From Aphrophora alni (taxonomy: Eukaryota > Arthropoda > Insecta > Hemiptera > Aphrophoridae), in the NCBI GenBank assembly GCA_963513935.1, contig OY740774.1:27857949-27921948 (forward strand): a DNA stretch of 64,000 nt, written 5' to 3'. A program made the position numbers and the translations under genes. The notes under the pieces were generated by a model that was not told the origin of the DNA, did no database searches, and saw only the letters and a list, made by a program, of their open reading frames with translations. This document shows, piece by piece, positions 11,966-23,575 of this stretch; position 1 is the stretch's first letter, and every line of letters starts with the position of its first letter.

Positions 11966-13077
11966 AATACGAGACCTGGTCACATATATCGACTTCAAAA
12001 CGTGTAGCCTATATCCGCAAAAAAACTCCACATAGATTATTGACCCATCTCATAACTCTTTCTGTATGTGAGAACTTAGTTTATTGATCACAATGGTATC
12101 CTACTGTTTTTTTTTTTTATTTTTTAGTCACTGTTTATTAGAAATAATATATATGATTTAGTCTGACATTCCTAAAACACATACCTTTGGGATTATTCTT
12201 GTAAATAGTAGTACAATCTGGAGTAAGATATTTATATTTCGATAGTTAAAAATAATTTTAATTTACAATTTGTTAATAAAAACTCAGCTCTTTAAAACAA
12301 AACCATAAAAACCATACAGATAATTTTCATGCTGCATAAACGATGAAAGAAACTTTTGGCAGCAATTTCAGTACCATCAAGGGAAAAGTCTGGTAAGAGA
12401 ATGAGACAAGTTTCACTCCCAAAGAAATTTCACTTTCACAGTCTGTTCTTCTAACCCATTGTACGGCTTTTTTACTAATTTCAATTTGGTATAGTCTGTT
12501 CTTTATTATAAAGTTAGTAACTAAATGTAGGAGAGATATTTTTAATTAATTTTAATGATCTTTAGGTGCTACAATTTCATTTAATAAGAGGTCAAAAATC
12601 GTTTAAATTTTTATTGGAGAAGGGGTGTAAAATTTTTAAATATTTATTATAATGTTTCACAAACGTTCTCACACAACCATACATAAAACCAAAGTTTAAA
12701 ATTTGAGAAAATTATCAAAACTCCAATTTCCTGTGTTCATAAAATCGACTCACTATTTTGATAAAATTATCTTAGTATTTAATATAATGAGTAATAAATT
12801 ATTTATATTACCTTTATAGTTCGTTCATGTGACTTTGCGTTTGTCTTAATTACAAAGACGCGATTCGGAGTCGTAGCTCCATCTTATTATTTCACCCCGT
12901 AGAGGTCGTTAAAACATTAAACACAACAAAAACATTAACACTATACACACAAATAAATAAATACACGTATACGTTGATTTTAACATTTTTTTTAAAATGC
13001 GCACGGTTTCATGGTTCGCGAACTACTGGCATCACGGTGAGGCCAAGGTTATCGGACTATAGGTTGGTCATATCAGT
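11966..13077. other. AT-rich, nothing recognised
   Basis: No gene or ordered repeat was recognised. Confidence 0.35.
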
Positions 13078-13365
13078 TTATTTATAACTCATTGCCGTCT
13101 CAAATAATGCGTTTGATTGGAAAGATAATTTTTCATTGAGAATATCGTTTGGTGATTGTTTAAATGATTTGTAAATTTCATATTCTTCAATGGCATTCAT
13201 CATTGGTCCTTTTTTAATGATATGGAGAGGTGTCAGGTTAGATTCAAAGTTTGTATACGAATGCTTGTTATCGACAAACGCAAAGTCACATGACGGAACT
13301 ATAAAGGTAAATATAAATAATTTATTACTCATTATATTATACAAAGTGACTTGGACACCAAACAA
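13078..13365 (-). pseudogene. Penelope-type GIY-YIG endonuclease C-terminal relic
   Basis: A 95-codon frame on the minus strand contains NKHSYTNFESNLTPLH followed by KKGPMMNAIEEYEIYK and an ILNEKL segment. This pattern (a His-Tyr segment, then a KG..MN.LEE.EIYK helix) resembles the tail of the GIY-YIG endonuclease in Penelope-like and some other arthropod retroelements. The catalytic GIY and YIG strands, which should lie upstream near 13400-13560, are not recognisable, and a family B copy begins at 13559. I infer a 3' fragment of an inserted element, not a host gene. The family assignment rests on motif memory and is moderate. Confidence 0.5.
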
Positions 13366-13558
13366 TGAACATTAGTATTTAAACAATACTTTTTGGTCGC
13401 CATCTCGTAAACAATGTCTGTTCAGGTGTTATCGATAAAAACGAAACATTGTAAATAATTTACACTACTACAGTGTAAAGGTTCATTTCGATATTTTCCA
13501 ATTTATTATTCCAATTTTACAATAAACATTTTTCCAATGCCCTAGTTTTTTCTTTTTG

Positions 13559-13776
13559 TTTAAAGGTAAAAAACATTCAGCTTATCATTGATTTATTTAA
13601 AAAAAGAAGAAAAGAACGTAAACTAAAGATTCCTAGCCCTGGAATATTTTAATACCGACATGGTCGAAAATGAACAAGAGTTAAAAAAATAGTTGGATTT
13701 AAGCCAAGACTACATGGAAAAAAGTAGATTCAGCTAGGTTCCCTCGGGATTGCAAGCACGTTACTATAGTGACCCT
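13559..13776 (-). repeat. Family B copy 7 (inverted)
   Basis: Reverse-oriented, full length: TTTAAAGGTAAAAAAC, TGGAATATTTTAATACCGAC, CCAAGACTACATGG, CAGCTAGGTTCCCTCGGGAT, and the terminal TTACTATAGTGACCC. Confidence 0.7.
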
Positions 13777-14309
13777 TCAAGGATTCCAATAAGATATATA
13801 CTTGTTTTTGTATATTTTATTGTCAAACATATTGTAATAATATAGATCTTGAACTGTCAATATGTGATGGCATTGTACTTGGAGGTGTGGTCATATTGCT
13901 TCCCTGCAATCTGGTTATCATGGTGTGTTATAGTTCAGTAACAAGAAGGTTTGTATACGCGTCACAACTAAAGATGGTGATTTGTTGTTAGTAAGATATT
14001 TGTAATGGAAAGTTGTCTTTTATTTGGTAATTAAAATTTTTACTAGTTTTGATATAATAAAACCCAAGGTACTTACCAAGCCTTGTGCTACTCAAAAGTT
14101 AGTTTGTTGGGTCTTGAAGGAAATGTTAAATTGTGTTGGTAGATCAAGAGGTCAAGGTAAGTTTGTTTAACACAATTGTTTCCCAGGTTTTCCGAATCTT
14201 GTAATTATGATTATCAGTGCACTTGACGTCGTACAGACCTCGTAGATGAGTTGTCTACTCTCTTATCTCGTGTGGGCAATTCGGCCCTATCGAATATCGC
14301 AACTAAACG
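13777..14309. other. No feature recognised
   Basis: Unique AT-rich sequence. Confidence 0.35.
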
Positions 14310-16045
14310 AAAATCACGTTTTCTTGGATTAGAAATTACACTTTGACAATAACTTCGATATTTCTCATTGTAAAGAGGTCGAGTTGAAACCACTATAAGC
14401 AGAATTGAAATTTCAAAATATTTATTTAACTTAGTGTGTTTGATAATACACAAGATTTGAAGAATATATTGTTAATAATGGCCGCCATTTTGACAACTTC
14501 AACTAGATTTTTCTCAATTTCAATATGATTCTATATTGAACACACTATAGTCCTCTATCGTGCTACCTACAGAAACAATCATGCCAATAACGATAACGAA
14601 CAGCTTGTAAAAATTTAGTTTATCGATTTCTCAGGCCATGAATCGTGAAGATTAGTAAAATACAGAGGTAGAAATTATTTGCGATTAACAAATTTACTCT
14701 ATATTGCGTATAGTGGGTAGGTAAAAAACTGATTATATTCAAAATTTACTCACACCCTCTAAGAAACTCCTTTCTAAGAAACTTTTTATGTTTGCAAAAT
14801 TGAGCAAAATGGTAGTCCAATTTGACCAATAACTATAACCGATCTATCCTACTTTTTCTACTGTTATTTGTTCTAAAGCTATTAATTCGATACTGTACAA
14901 TATGTCTAGTATTTTTATTTACATACTTAAAAAAATGATGTTCCTGGTATAAGTTCTAAGAAGAGACCAAGTAAACTCATTAAAGAAAAAGACTAAGACA
15001 CCTCTTCTTGCAACCAGAGAAAATTATTACCTTACCGGGATTAATCCTGTATTAGTACAAACAATATGTTTTATAGTTTACCTGTTAAACAATAGTGTTC
15101 TTAAGCTTTAGCCAAACCCATAACTGTATTATTTCTGCAAGTGGTTTACTATAAACTGTCATGTGGATGAGTATTTTTTAAAAAAATCCACTCACTTCGC
15201 TTATGTCGGGATCTAGTAACTTTATGAATATCACATTGTCTTAGGGTGTCAAGGTTCGAAATTACATTTTTGACAATAACTTTGCTATTTCACATCCTAG
15301 AGATGGAGTTGGTACCATTATATGGAGAATTGAAATCCGAAATTTGTTATTAAATTGAGTGTGTTATAAGTTGAATAACACAGGAGATTGATCAAAAAAC
15401 TGTATAAATTTTTCGCCATTTTGTCATTTTAATTCCTACATCTAAATTTCATTAATACTTTATATGATCACAAAAGTTTTCACGTACCAAATTTAATCTA
15501 CTGTACCAAATTTTATATTCCTATATATTTTTTTACCGCCATTGTGGTTATGTAGAGAGGACAACAACGACAGACGGACGGGATATTAAAAATCACTTTT
15601 TCATTTTCTGGAAGCCATGAAACATGAAGAGCAATAAAAAACCGAGTTAGAAAATTTTGCGATTACCAAACTTACCCTAAATATTGGTATGGTGGGTAAG
15701 TAAAAAAACTGTTTTTATTTTTATTTTGTAAATCTTACACTCTCTAATGGGCTCCTTTTTGGGTTTCTAAAACAGTACCGTATATCGAAACGTAGTTCAA
15801 TTTGTACAATAGCTGTTAGCCCACATATTTCTTTTTCTTACTGTTATAGTTTAAAGTTATGAAACCCATTGTATACTTTTCATATAGAGTATTTACAAAT
15901 TACTATATTTATTTTCATGGTGAAAATCGAGTGCTAAGAAGCACCTTTTATAATATCTCCTTAAAGGATAAGCCTTAAAACCTCTTTTTGTAGCCATAGA
16001 AAGTTATTACTTTAGCGGGATTTAACCTGTATTAGTACCAGTAAC
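14310..16045 (+). repeat. Diverged tandem duplication, ~978-bp offset
   Basis: Two copies of a ~0.8-1 kb segment lie in the same orientation. Matching landmarks: TTGACAATAACTTCG (14344) with TTGACAATAACTTTG (15271); GCGATTAACAAATTTACTC (14681) with GCGATTACCAAACTTACCC (15658); GGGATTAATCCTGTATTAGT (15038) with GGGATTTAACCTGTATTAGT (16017). Offsets are about 930-979 bp. Both are full of stop codons. Between them, 15081-15150 matches the 20.9-22.5 kb repeat series, so an unclassified dispersed element is probably involved. Confidence 0.7.
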
Positions 16046-16930
16046 CGCGTCAATGGGATAAAACTCACAAGAGGATATTACTGTAATAGGATTTTTATTA
16101 TTGTCCTCAGATCTCACATATTCACAATAACCCTGTCAGTTGGGAAAGGTCTCGAATCAAATTTTACAAATATAAGTGTGACTATTCGTATACTGATTGT
16201 AAACTATAACATTCACAACGGTCTGGCCAGTATCGGATGGCGTGTATCGGATTAGTAGACCCTTCGCTCTAGCACGCGCAGGAACGAACCGCCAGATAAT
16301 AGCTGGGCGAACTACCTGTCACTCATAGAAAGAAGCCTAAGTATGCTACTACGATTTCTTTAATCATACTATCGGCATGCACATGAAAATAAAAGAATAA
16401 TAAGTCCAAACTGGACCATATTACTGTATAGTAAGTAATAACTACCATTTTTGAAACATATAATAATGAATACATACATATTTTGTAAACGTCTTGAATA
16501 AATAGCGAGTTACTGGAACATTATGCAGGCCTATACATGGTTTAACGTTGTACCCAAACAAGTTATTCCATCTTGAACAAGATTTAGAATATTTTCATAA
16601 TCCACCGAAATAGCCACATCCTTCTCGGTTAGTCACATCCGCCCATTCTACAACAGCTTGTAAATGAGTCAATGAATATTACAATGGTTATTGGAAAACG
16701 ACTAGTAACAAATAAACCTCCATCTTTAAAACGATTTCACAAAACCAAATTTTGCCATTATTAGCTAAATCTCGTAATGTTGTAGACTGTGTGTAGTTAT
16801 TTTATTTTGATAGTATTATTGCTAAAAAATATGATCAAGAAGCTTTATTGTAGTACTGTTTTAACTATGAGTTTATAAATTCTCTCTTAAGTTACTTCGA
16901 GAGTTACTTTCATGATGTGAAAAAGGTCTC
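16046..16930. other. No gene; slightly GC-richer block at 16210-16370
   Basis: No open frame or repeat was recognised. The 16210-16370 block is less AT-rich than its surroundings but has no motif I can name. Confidence 0.35.
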
Positions 16931-17548
16931 ACAACGGGTATCGGATGCAAGTGGAATTTCTTTCTGGACAGAGGAGCAGATTAAATCAGAAATGAAACAA
17001 GTGATAGAAACCGAAGAAAATAACTACGATATAAACTTTTGTAAACTACGAAAATAACTTCTGTAAACATGGAAGGCGGGATGACAAAGGCACATTTCGT
17101 CAAACATGTTCTGAACTATTAAAAGCGAAGAGAAGTTTCAACTTTAAGAAAACTATGGGTTTCTCAGCGTGAGACTGGACTTTACAGGGGTGGAAGATCT
17201 TCTTTGTTTAAGAAAACTATGGGTTTCTCAGCGTGAGACTGGACTTTACAGGGGTGGAAGATCTTCTTTGTTAAATATTGTTATATATATTCATGATCAT
17301 GATTTGGGCTTTCGTTATAAAAAAATAAACAAAAGAAAAGTTTTTATGGAAAAACCGTCACCTACGGTGTTGTTTTCTCAGGAAAATCCAAAGCGAAAAC
17401 ATTAAAAACTGTGTATTTCTGAACGAGACCTGGAATGTAGCCAACGACAAGAGGATGGACAGACGATACTGTGTTGCGTGCTACTGGCGCTACTGTTGGC
17501 AAAGAAAAATGTCTAATTATCTGCTTTACCGGTGGCTCTAATGACTAG
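16931..17548 (+). pseudogene. Decayed DDE-superfamily (Tc1/mariner-type) transposase
   Basis: The pieces of one transposase lie in order but in different frames. RVSDASGIS near 16938 fits a helix-turn-helix. GFRYKKINKRKVFMEKPS (17307-17360) fits the segment before the catalytic domain, and VFLNETWNVAND (17413-17448) fits a YLDETW-type catalytic strand. GKEKCLIICFTGGSND, ending at a stop at 17546-17548, fits the GKG.RLI..HAG strand. The catalytic Asp expected before ETW is Asn here. Frameshifts, a stop after KRKH and a 74-bp internal duplication make it non-functional. The family matches a transposon common in arthropods; its exact superfamily needs a search. Confidence 0.6.
17143..17290 (+). 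repeat. 74-bp tandem duplication inside transposase relic
   Basis: The unit starting TTTAAGAAAACTATGGGTTT at 17143 is repeated at 17217 almost without change, through GGGGTGGAAGATCTTCTTTG. Near-identity means the duplication is recent compared with the decay of the surrounding relic. Confidence 0.9.
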
Positions 17549-18996
17549 AAAATGCTACCCCCACCCCCTTCTGTTTGAATAAAAATTAAAACAACTGGAG
17601 ACTATCACGAGGAAATAAATTTTGTGTCCCAAAAGTGGTTTTTTGTAGATTATTTATTTATTTACAATAAAACATTTTCAATTATAAATTCTTTGTACCC
17701 AATTAAAGCATAATTAAATAATGATTTATATACTTTATTTGAACATTTGCCATAAACAGACATTTCGGGAGTATGATTTAAATCCCGTTATCAACTGATA
17801 AACCTGCAACATGTGAATTATGAAAAAAGTCGACATTGCCTAGGGCCATATTGGAAACTAGTAATATACGAAAGAAACCAATGCTAGATTTGAGACATCA
17901 TAATGATTCTATATATAAAAACAAGGGATGTGAAACACCAAGATTATTCAATCGTCAATTAAGTAAATAGAGGTTGTACTCCAACAGAGTACCTGATGTT
18001 TGTTTTCACATTTCACTTTTCTTTTTTTTGAATATATCAAAATTTGATAAGGGTATTTTTTTAAAAATATCCTTTCAAGGAAGACGATTTAGACATATCT
18101 TCTATTTTTTACAAATATAATTTAAAATGTAGTTTTTGAGAGATAGTTACCTAAGGTCATAGGGATAATATTTGAGCACAATTCAAATAAGTTAAACTAT
18201 CAATACAATGTATTAGGAATATTATTCGAAGGCTAAGTGTCTAGTAACTAACTTGAAATAAAATCGGATTAATAGTTTCTGAGAAATTAACCCGGTATAC
18301 ATGAATTAAACAATAAACATTTTGTAAAATAACATTTTTTTTTTAAATTGAGAAGTTTGAAAAAAAATTCAAAAATCGCAACATCAATTTTGTTCTTCGA
18401 TACAATTTGATCTCTTTGCATATAGAGTGAGAAAAAAAAATCATGTAAAATATCAAGGAACACGTTTGCGCGGCTCCACGTGACAAAACGCAAAGTGGAA
18501 GTAATAGCATTGCAACACGAGTTAGTCATACATTTTATTAAAAGTGTTTACGCTAGGGTAAATATGTTTTGACATCAAGAATAAAATTGAATTGTCGAAA
18601 ATCTGAGGACAAACGTGTGAATGTTAATATCACAAACGGAAATAATGACTATATAGACAAGTAATTTTCCTTTTATTTATAAATATTACAATCAGATCTT
18701 GTGACTTATCTATTAATAATTTTATTCTAAACAGTTATATGTTTCAGTCCAATGACTAGTTCCAAAATGACTTTAAATATTCTATCAGTACCACAGGATC
18801 AGATTTTGTGGTTTGGTCTTGTTAATTCTACGCAACAATTTACTGGGATCGGGAAATCGCAACATTTCTCATATTCGTGGCTACTTATTCTAACCAAATA
18901 AGCTCTCAATTTTATATCCCTGCAACAGTGGATGTTGTATAACGCAAATTTTATTTCAATTACGCTTGCTATACAAAATGTGCTAATGGTAATGCA
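17549..18996. other. AT-rich, nothing recognised
   Basis: No supported feature. An 80-codon minus-strand frame at 18287-18529 has no recognised motif. Confidence 0.4.
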
Positions 18997-19310
18997 TTAA
19001 GCATAAAAGCTCACTACAGCCGACCATTCCTTTCGATCTTCAGCTCGTCTTTTACAATTTCTTACATTCAACCTCCATAGATCTACAACGACTTCATAGG
19101 TCGTCATCTTCTCCTTTCTGGGTTTCCAAAGAAGATCTTTTTTGCAATCTCCCCAGATGACCCAATCAAATAAGCCGTGCTGATTTAAAATTCTTAAGGG
19201 GGGATTAATTTTTTTTTTTTACATTTTGAAATATGTAGTTTCCCGATAGACCATCTTGCAAACAGACCCCTAAATATTTCACGGAGTTTACTTTTTCAAC
19301 TGTATAACGT
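18997..19310 (-). pseudogene. LINE reverse transcriptase 3' end, minus strand
   Basis: Reading the minus strand, 19309-19237 gives YTVEKVNSVKYLGVCLQDG, which carries the VKYLGV motif typical of the thumb region of non-LTR reverse transcriptases. After frame changes, 19095-18997 reads EVVVDLWRLNVRNCKRRAED, then RKEW and a short tail to a stop codon. This matches the usual C-terminus ('DL..L.V.NW...A.DR.EW') of LINE ORF2 proteins. The stretch between is shorter than expected, so an internal deletion is likely. It is a dead fragment. Confidence 0.65.
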
Positions 19311-19522
19311 TTAAGGCATACAGGTATTCAAATCTACACGAGTTAAATATTAATATATTCAATTTTCAATGGAATTATCAGATGTTCTTAATGGTAAATT
19401 TATACAATTCGTTTCCTTAACAATCATAATCTTAGTCAATTTTCTTTCAAATTATTATTTAATAATAAAAATTAGCCCATCATCGCTTACATTGAATTTA
19501 TTCTTATTTCTTGCTACACACA

Positions 19523-19528
<6 letters not shown>

Positions 19529-19616
<88 letters not shown>
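19529..19616. repeat. (TC)n microsatellite
   Basis: About 88 bp of pure TC dinucleotide, followed by C-rich runs. The Ser-Leu open frames across it are artefacts. Confidence 0.98.
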
Positions 19617-19618
<2 letters not shown>

Positions 19619-20040
19619 CCTCTCTCCCCCCTCTTACTAAATATATTTACCTCTCTCTATCTTGTAGTATATTTTCGCATAGTTCCTAAAAGTCCATAAT
19701 TTCATATATCTGACCGGTTTCAAAATGGAAGGAAAGTGAGAGAAGGAAGTGTTTTATCATCTTTCCTTTAAACACATTGTATAAGGTCATCACAAGGTCA
19801 TAGAAAAGCAGTGAAACTGAAGGTGATAACAATTGATGTGATGGCATGTAATGAAATAAAAGCCGTAGATCTGGGGAGACAACTAGCCAAATGGTCAATG
19901 CCATTTAGGAAACTCAGGTAGGAAAATGTTTTGAAAAGTAAGATATTGTAGATGGTTAATAAAAAGAAGAAAAAGGGAAGAATGCATCTCAAAAAGAAGG
20001 AAACAAGTTATATTATCTGTTCAATTACGAAGCAAGATCA

Positions 20041-20430
20041 TCACCAATGGTAGGGTAAAAGAGGAGATAGACAAAGGATATGGCAGAGTGGCCAGTTTAA
20101 CAACATGGTGAAGGAACTATAATATGGTTAAGATAATGTTTGTAGATTAAGGAATGAAGAACTCAGAAGAGACTTAATGTTAATCACTAAAAGAGACAAT
20201 CAAGAAGAAAGAGGTGCAATGATTTGGACATGTAATAAAGTTCGAGGGAATCAGAATGTTTAAAAGGGCACTATAGAGAATAGAAAAGAGAAGAAACCTT
20301 ATCGGAAGGCCACGAATAAGATGGACAGTTCAGGAGGATATATACAGGCCATGGGAGTAGTTTGGAGTCTGTTGGAGGAGAAGCAGGTGTAAAGAGATCG
20401 TTATAATTGAAGAGATTGTGCTACACCATT
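20041..20430 (+). pseudogene. LINE reverse transcriptase C-terminal relic, plus strand
   Basis: RLRNEELRRDLMLITKRDNQ begins at 20144. After a one-base shift comes FGHVIKFEGIRMFKRAL, a stop, then KRRNLIGRPRIRW and a DIYRPW segment. The order 'R.RNE.. / FGHV / KRAL / GRPR.RW' is the standard end of many LINE ORF2 proteins. A GRVKEEIDKGYGRVASL stretch just upstream (from 20050) fits the preceding segment. Stops and a frameshift make it inactive. It lies about 0.7 kb from the opposite-strand LINE end at 19.0-19.3 kb. Confidence 0.7.
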
Positions 20431-20668
20431 CGCCGAAACGGAAATGTCAAAAGATAATGGATGATATTATCCCATGTCTTCTTATATGTCACTCACTAAA
20501 CACAATTATCCCATCGTTTGATATCTTTCTCTCTCCCCCACACATAAATACATTTTAACAATATTTATCAGTAAATATTAAATGAATATTTGTCAGTATA
20601 TTTTAATATTTAAAGAATTCAGAAAAAAAAAATGCGTGAAAATCAGTGTCAATTTCTGACACGACCTT

Positions 20669-20670
<2 letters not shown>

Positions 20671-20721
<51 letters not shown>
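20671..20721. repeat. (TA)n microsatellite
   Basis: About 50 bp of pure TA dinucleotide. Confidence 0.97.
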
Positions 20722-20723
<2 letters not shown>

Positions 20724-20894
20724 TATTTCGTCAAAGACTTGACTATATTCCGAATTTCGACTCGTATAAAAATAAAAATAAACCATCACTTACAATATTT
20801 ATGTTTGTTGTCAAAAGAATTACAAATTAATATTTAATTTTCTAGATAGTTGAAAAGATTGATAAAATACTTTTGAAACGTAATATTTCTGCCT

Positions 20895-22480
20895 CGGCGG
20901 CGTACTATAAAGTACCTGTTAACCATTAATAAACTTCACGCTATACATTGCAGTTTGCATGGTTGCATATATGAATACTATGAGTGATTTATTCAGGAGA
21001 GAATAATTAAATTAGTTTGGCATACGCATGAATGAGATATGAAGATAATATTGATTTACCTAAATAGGACTTGTTAACCAGTTGAGACAACAAGCTTTAG
21101 ACAGGAGTAAAATGTTTACTACAAAGTTCTTGTTAGCCTTTAATAAACTTCTCGCTATGTAGTGCAGTATGTATAGTTGCATACCCGTATATTGTGACAT
21201 GCATAATTTATTATTCAACAGTGAATAATTAAATTAGTACGTTTTACTCCTGAGATGAGATACGGGGTAAATAATTATTACTATAAGTAATAACTGATAA
21301 ATAGTTGTACCTTTACGCTTTAACCAGGAGTGGAATTTTGTATTATATCAGCACGAAGTTTACTATGAAGATCCTGTTAATCTTTAATAGACTTCACGTT
21401 ATAGGTTGTATTATGTATGATTGCATATATAACATCATGTAAAATTTATTAAACAGAGAATAATTGAATTAGTTAAGTTTACCACATTGTTAACAATGAA
21501 TCTAAAATTGATTATCTTCAATATTACATGTTAAACCGTTGTATCCTTAAGCTATAGCCAGGACGTTTTGTTATTGCACGTGGTATACTATAAAGTTTTT
21601 TTAAATATTAATAGACATCACGCAATACAATGCAGTAGGAATGGTCGTATATCGTGCCGTGCATAATTTATTATTCAGCAGAAACCACATGGGTGAGATA
21701 TGAAACTGATATTGATTAGCCAATGTGTTACCTATTAAATATTTGTGTCATCAAGTTTAGCCAGGAGTGAAACATTGTATTTTTGAGAAAGAAACTTAAA
21801 ACTGGCCACCTAAATAGGGACACTCCATCAGCCACTGAAATGACAGTACATTGCATTTTTCGAATGAGATAAAGAAATGAAAACTAAAAAGTTTCATAAA
21901 TTCTTACATTTGTTCTATACAGTTTAATTTTTTTTAATATGTTGAAAATGAGCGTTCTTTGGAGCAATGCAATTTTGTAAAACTAATTATACATATATTT
22001 AATATGAAAAATGAAAAAAAGTGTTTAATTGAGATTAAAGGCCTATTCCTACTGTGTTTGATAGTTTTCACTGGATAAGTTGTTATTTTCTTTCAAATAA
22101 ACTATAATTTTAAATTCACATTGTTTTAGAAATTTTATGTTAGTTAAGATATTTTGTTGGTTAGTTAGTATCTAATAAAAGTGCGACACTAAACGCACTG
22201 AAACATTGACAATGGTTGAAATGTCAGTAATAGAAATGAATAGCAACAGAATCATTTGATTAGTTAAACTTTAGATAGTAACTCGAGCGACAACACAATT
22301 GTGAACTTCAATCTGGGGCCGGTTGTAAGTTCTGTATGTGGTTTACTATAAAGTTCCCCTTAATCTCTCGTAGCTATACATTGCAGTATGTATGGTTGCA
22401 TATATAGCACCGTGCATAATTTATTATTCAAGAGAGAATAATTTAATTTAGGTTGGTTTACCGCATGAATGAGATATGGA
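20895..22480 (+). repeat. Degenerate repeat series, 215-240 bp spacing
   Basis: A module of ACTATAAAGT..CTGTTAA, TTAATAAACTTCACGCTAT, TGCAGTATGTATGGTTGCAT and CATAATTTATTATTCA recurs starting near 20906, 21120, 21362, 21590 and 22348. The first four are 214-242 bp apart; the last lies about 760 bp further on. Intervening parts share ATGAGATATG.AG.TGATATTGATTA and CCTGTTAAACAGTTGTGTCC. The same linker words occur at 15081-15150. Copies are heavily diverged, and I see no coding capacity. Confidence 0.8.
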
Positions 22481-23217
22481 GCTGATATTGATTAACCGAA
22501 ATATCACCTGTTAAACAGTTGTGTCCTTAAACTTTAGGTGGTAACAACAATGGTTAGAAACACGCAACTTAAATGTTTCGTGAAATGACGCTATATTCAG
22601 GCTTATTCGCTTCGATAAATGTGGTATTTTTGTGATGCTCAAATTTAGACATACAAGATTTTTGATCATTCTTGATGTATTCAACCATTCAAACAAATTA
22701 TACAATTTCATGAAATTTTTAATTTATACGTTTGGTAATTAAGTCACGCATTTTTTCTAGAATTAATACGTCGAATATCTCTACGTTTGGAAGCACCATT
22801 TAAATTTAAGTTCCCATTTTATTAAACCACAATTTTCGACCGAACTCGTTGAGGTACTGTTTTATGACCAGGGTTTCATTTTATTTTTTGATTTAATACA
22901 GTGGCAACTCAAAACATTTATTCTACGGTTCCAAGACATTGACTCAGATACTCCATCTAGGAGATCGCTCACTCCGAAGTACTAAAATGGTGTGACCGAG
23001 CTTCAACGAACATTCGCACAACAAAATTTCAAATGAAAAATAGACTTTTGGTTTGTTTTCTAAAACTCTCCCAGAGAGTTTTGACCTGATCAACAGTTAA
23101 AACGCTATTTGTCTTACTACATTTTAATATTTTCATTTATATTAATTAAAATAGTTTCAAAATATTTTTTCTCTGTAATTTCGTCTAAAACCTTTCATGT
23201 ACCTTTCATACTCAACA
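22481..23217. other. No feature recognised
   Basis: Unique AT-rich sequence; a 66-codon minus-strand frame at 22511-22711 has no motif. Confidence 0.35.
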
Positions 23218-23400
23218 TTTATAGTGAGTACGGTTTTGACAATCCCAAGGGAACTTTCTCAACATGTCTCTCTTTATCAACGTTTGTTCTTTTCCGACCC
23301 TGACATTATTAGAGTATTCGAGGGCTTTAATTTATGTTGTTTTTCCTTCTATTAAGGCGATGATGACCGAGAGATTTTTTTCTTTTAAAACACAAGGAAA
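23218..23400 (+). repeat. Family B copy 8
   Basis: ATAGTGAGTACGG start, CAATCCCAAGGG, TTTTCCGACCCTGACATTAT, AGAGTATTCGAGGGC, and ATGATGACCGAGAG end with an A-rich tail. An internal segment between the TCCC element and the CTCTTT stretch is deleted. Confidence 0.7.
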
Positions 23401-23442
23401 ACCAAAATATACGCAACAATGTGACTTGGTAAAATGTAAACT

Positions 23443-23575
23443 GTAGTCGGATTCATTACGCTTCCCAGCCACTAAGATGTGCCTCGGTGGCGGTAAAACT
23501 TCTTTTCAATTAAGGCAGTCAATGTTCCAGAGTTTATACAGCTATGGATACAAGTCAATTAGCTCTGCCATAATT
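23443..23575 (+). repeat. Dispersed repeat family E, copy 2
   Basis: GTAGTCGGATTCATTACGC, CCAGCCACTAAGA and TTAAGGCAGTCAATGTTCC align with 215-340. It follows a family B copy by about 40 bp. Confidence 0.5.

Noticed and set aside
12980..13045. Third hammerhead-like motif on the minus strand (GTGATGCC..CCATGAAACC)
   Set aside because: The first core box departs from CUGANGA at two required positions and no stem I pairing was found.
19369..19699. Ser-Leu repeat proteins
   Set aside because: They are translations of the (TC)n microsatellite.
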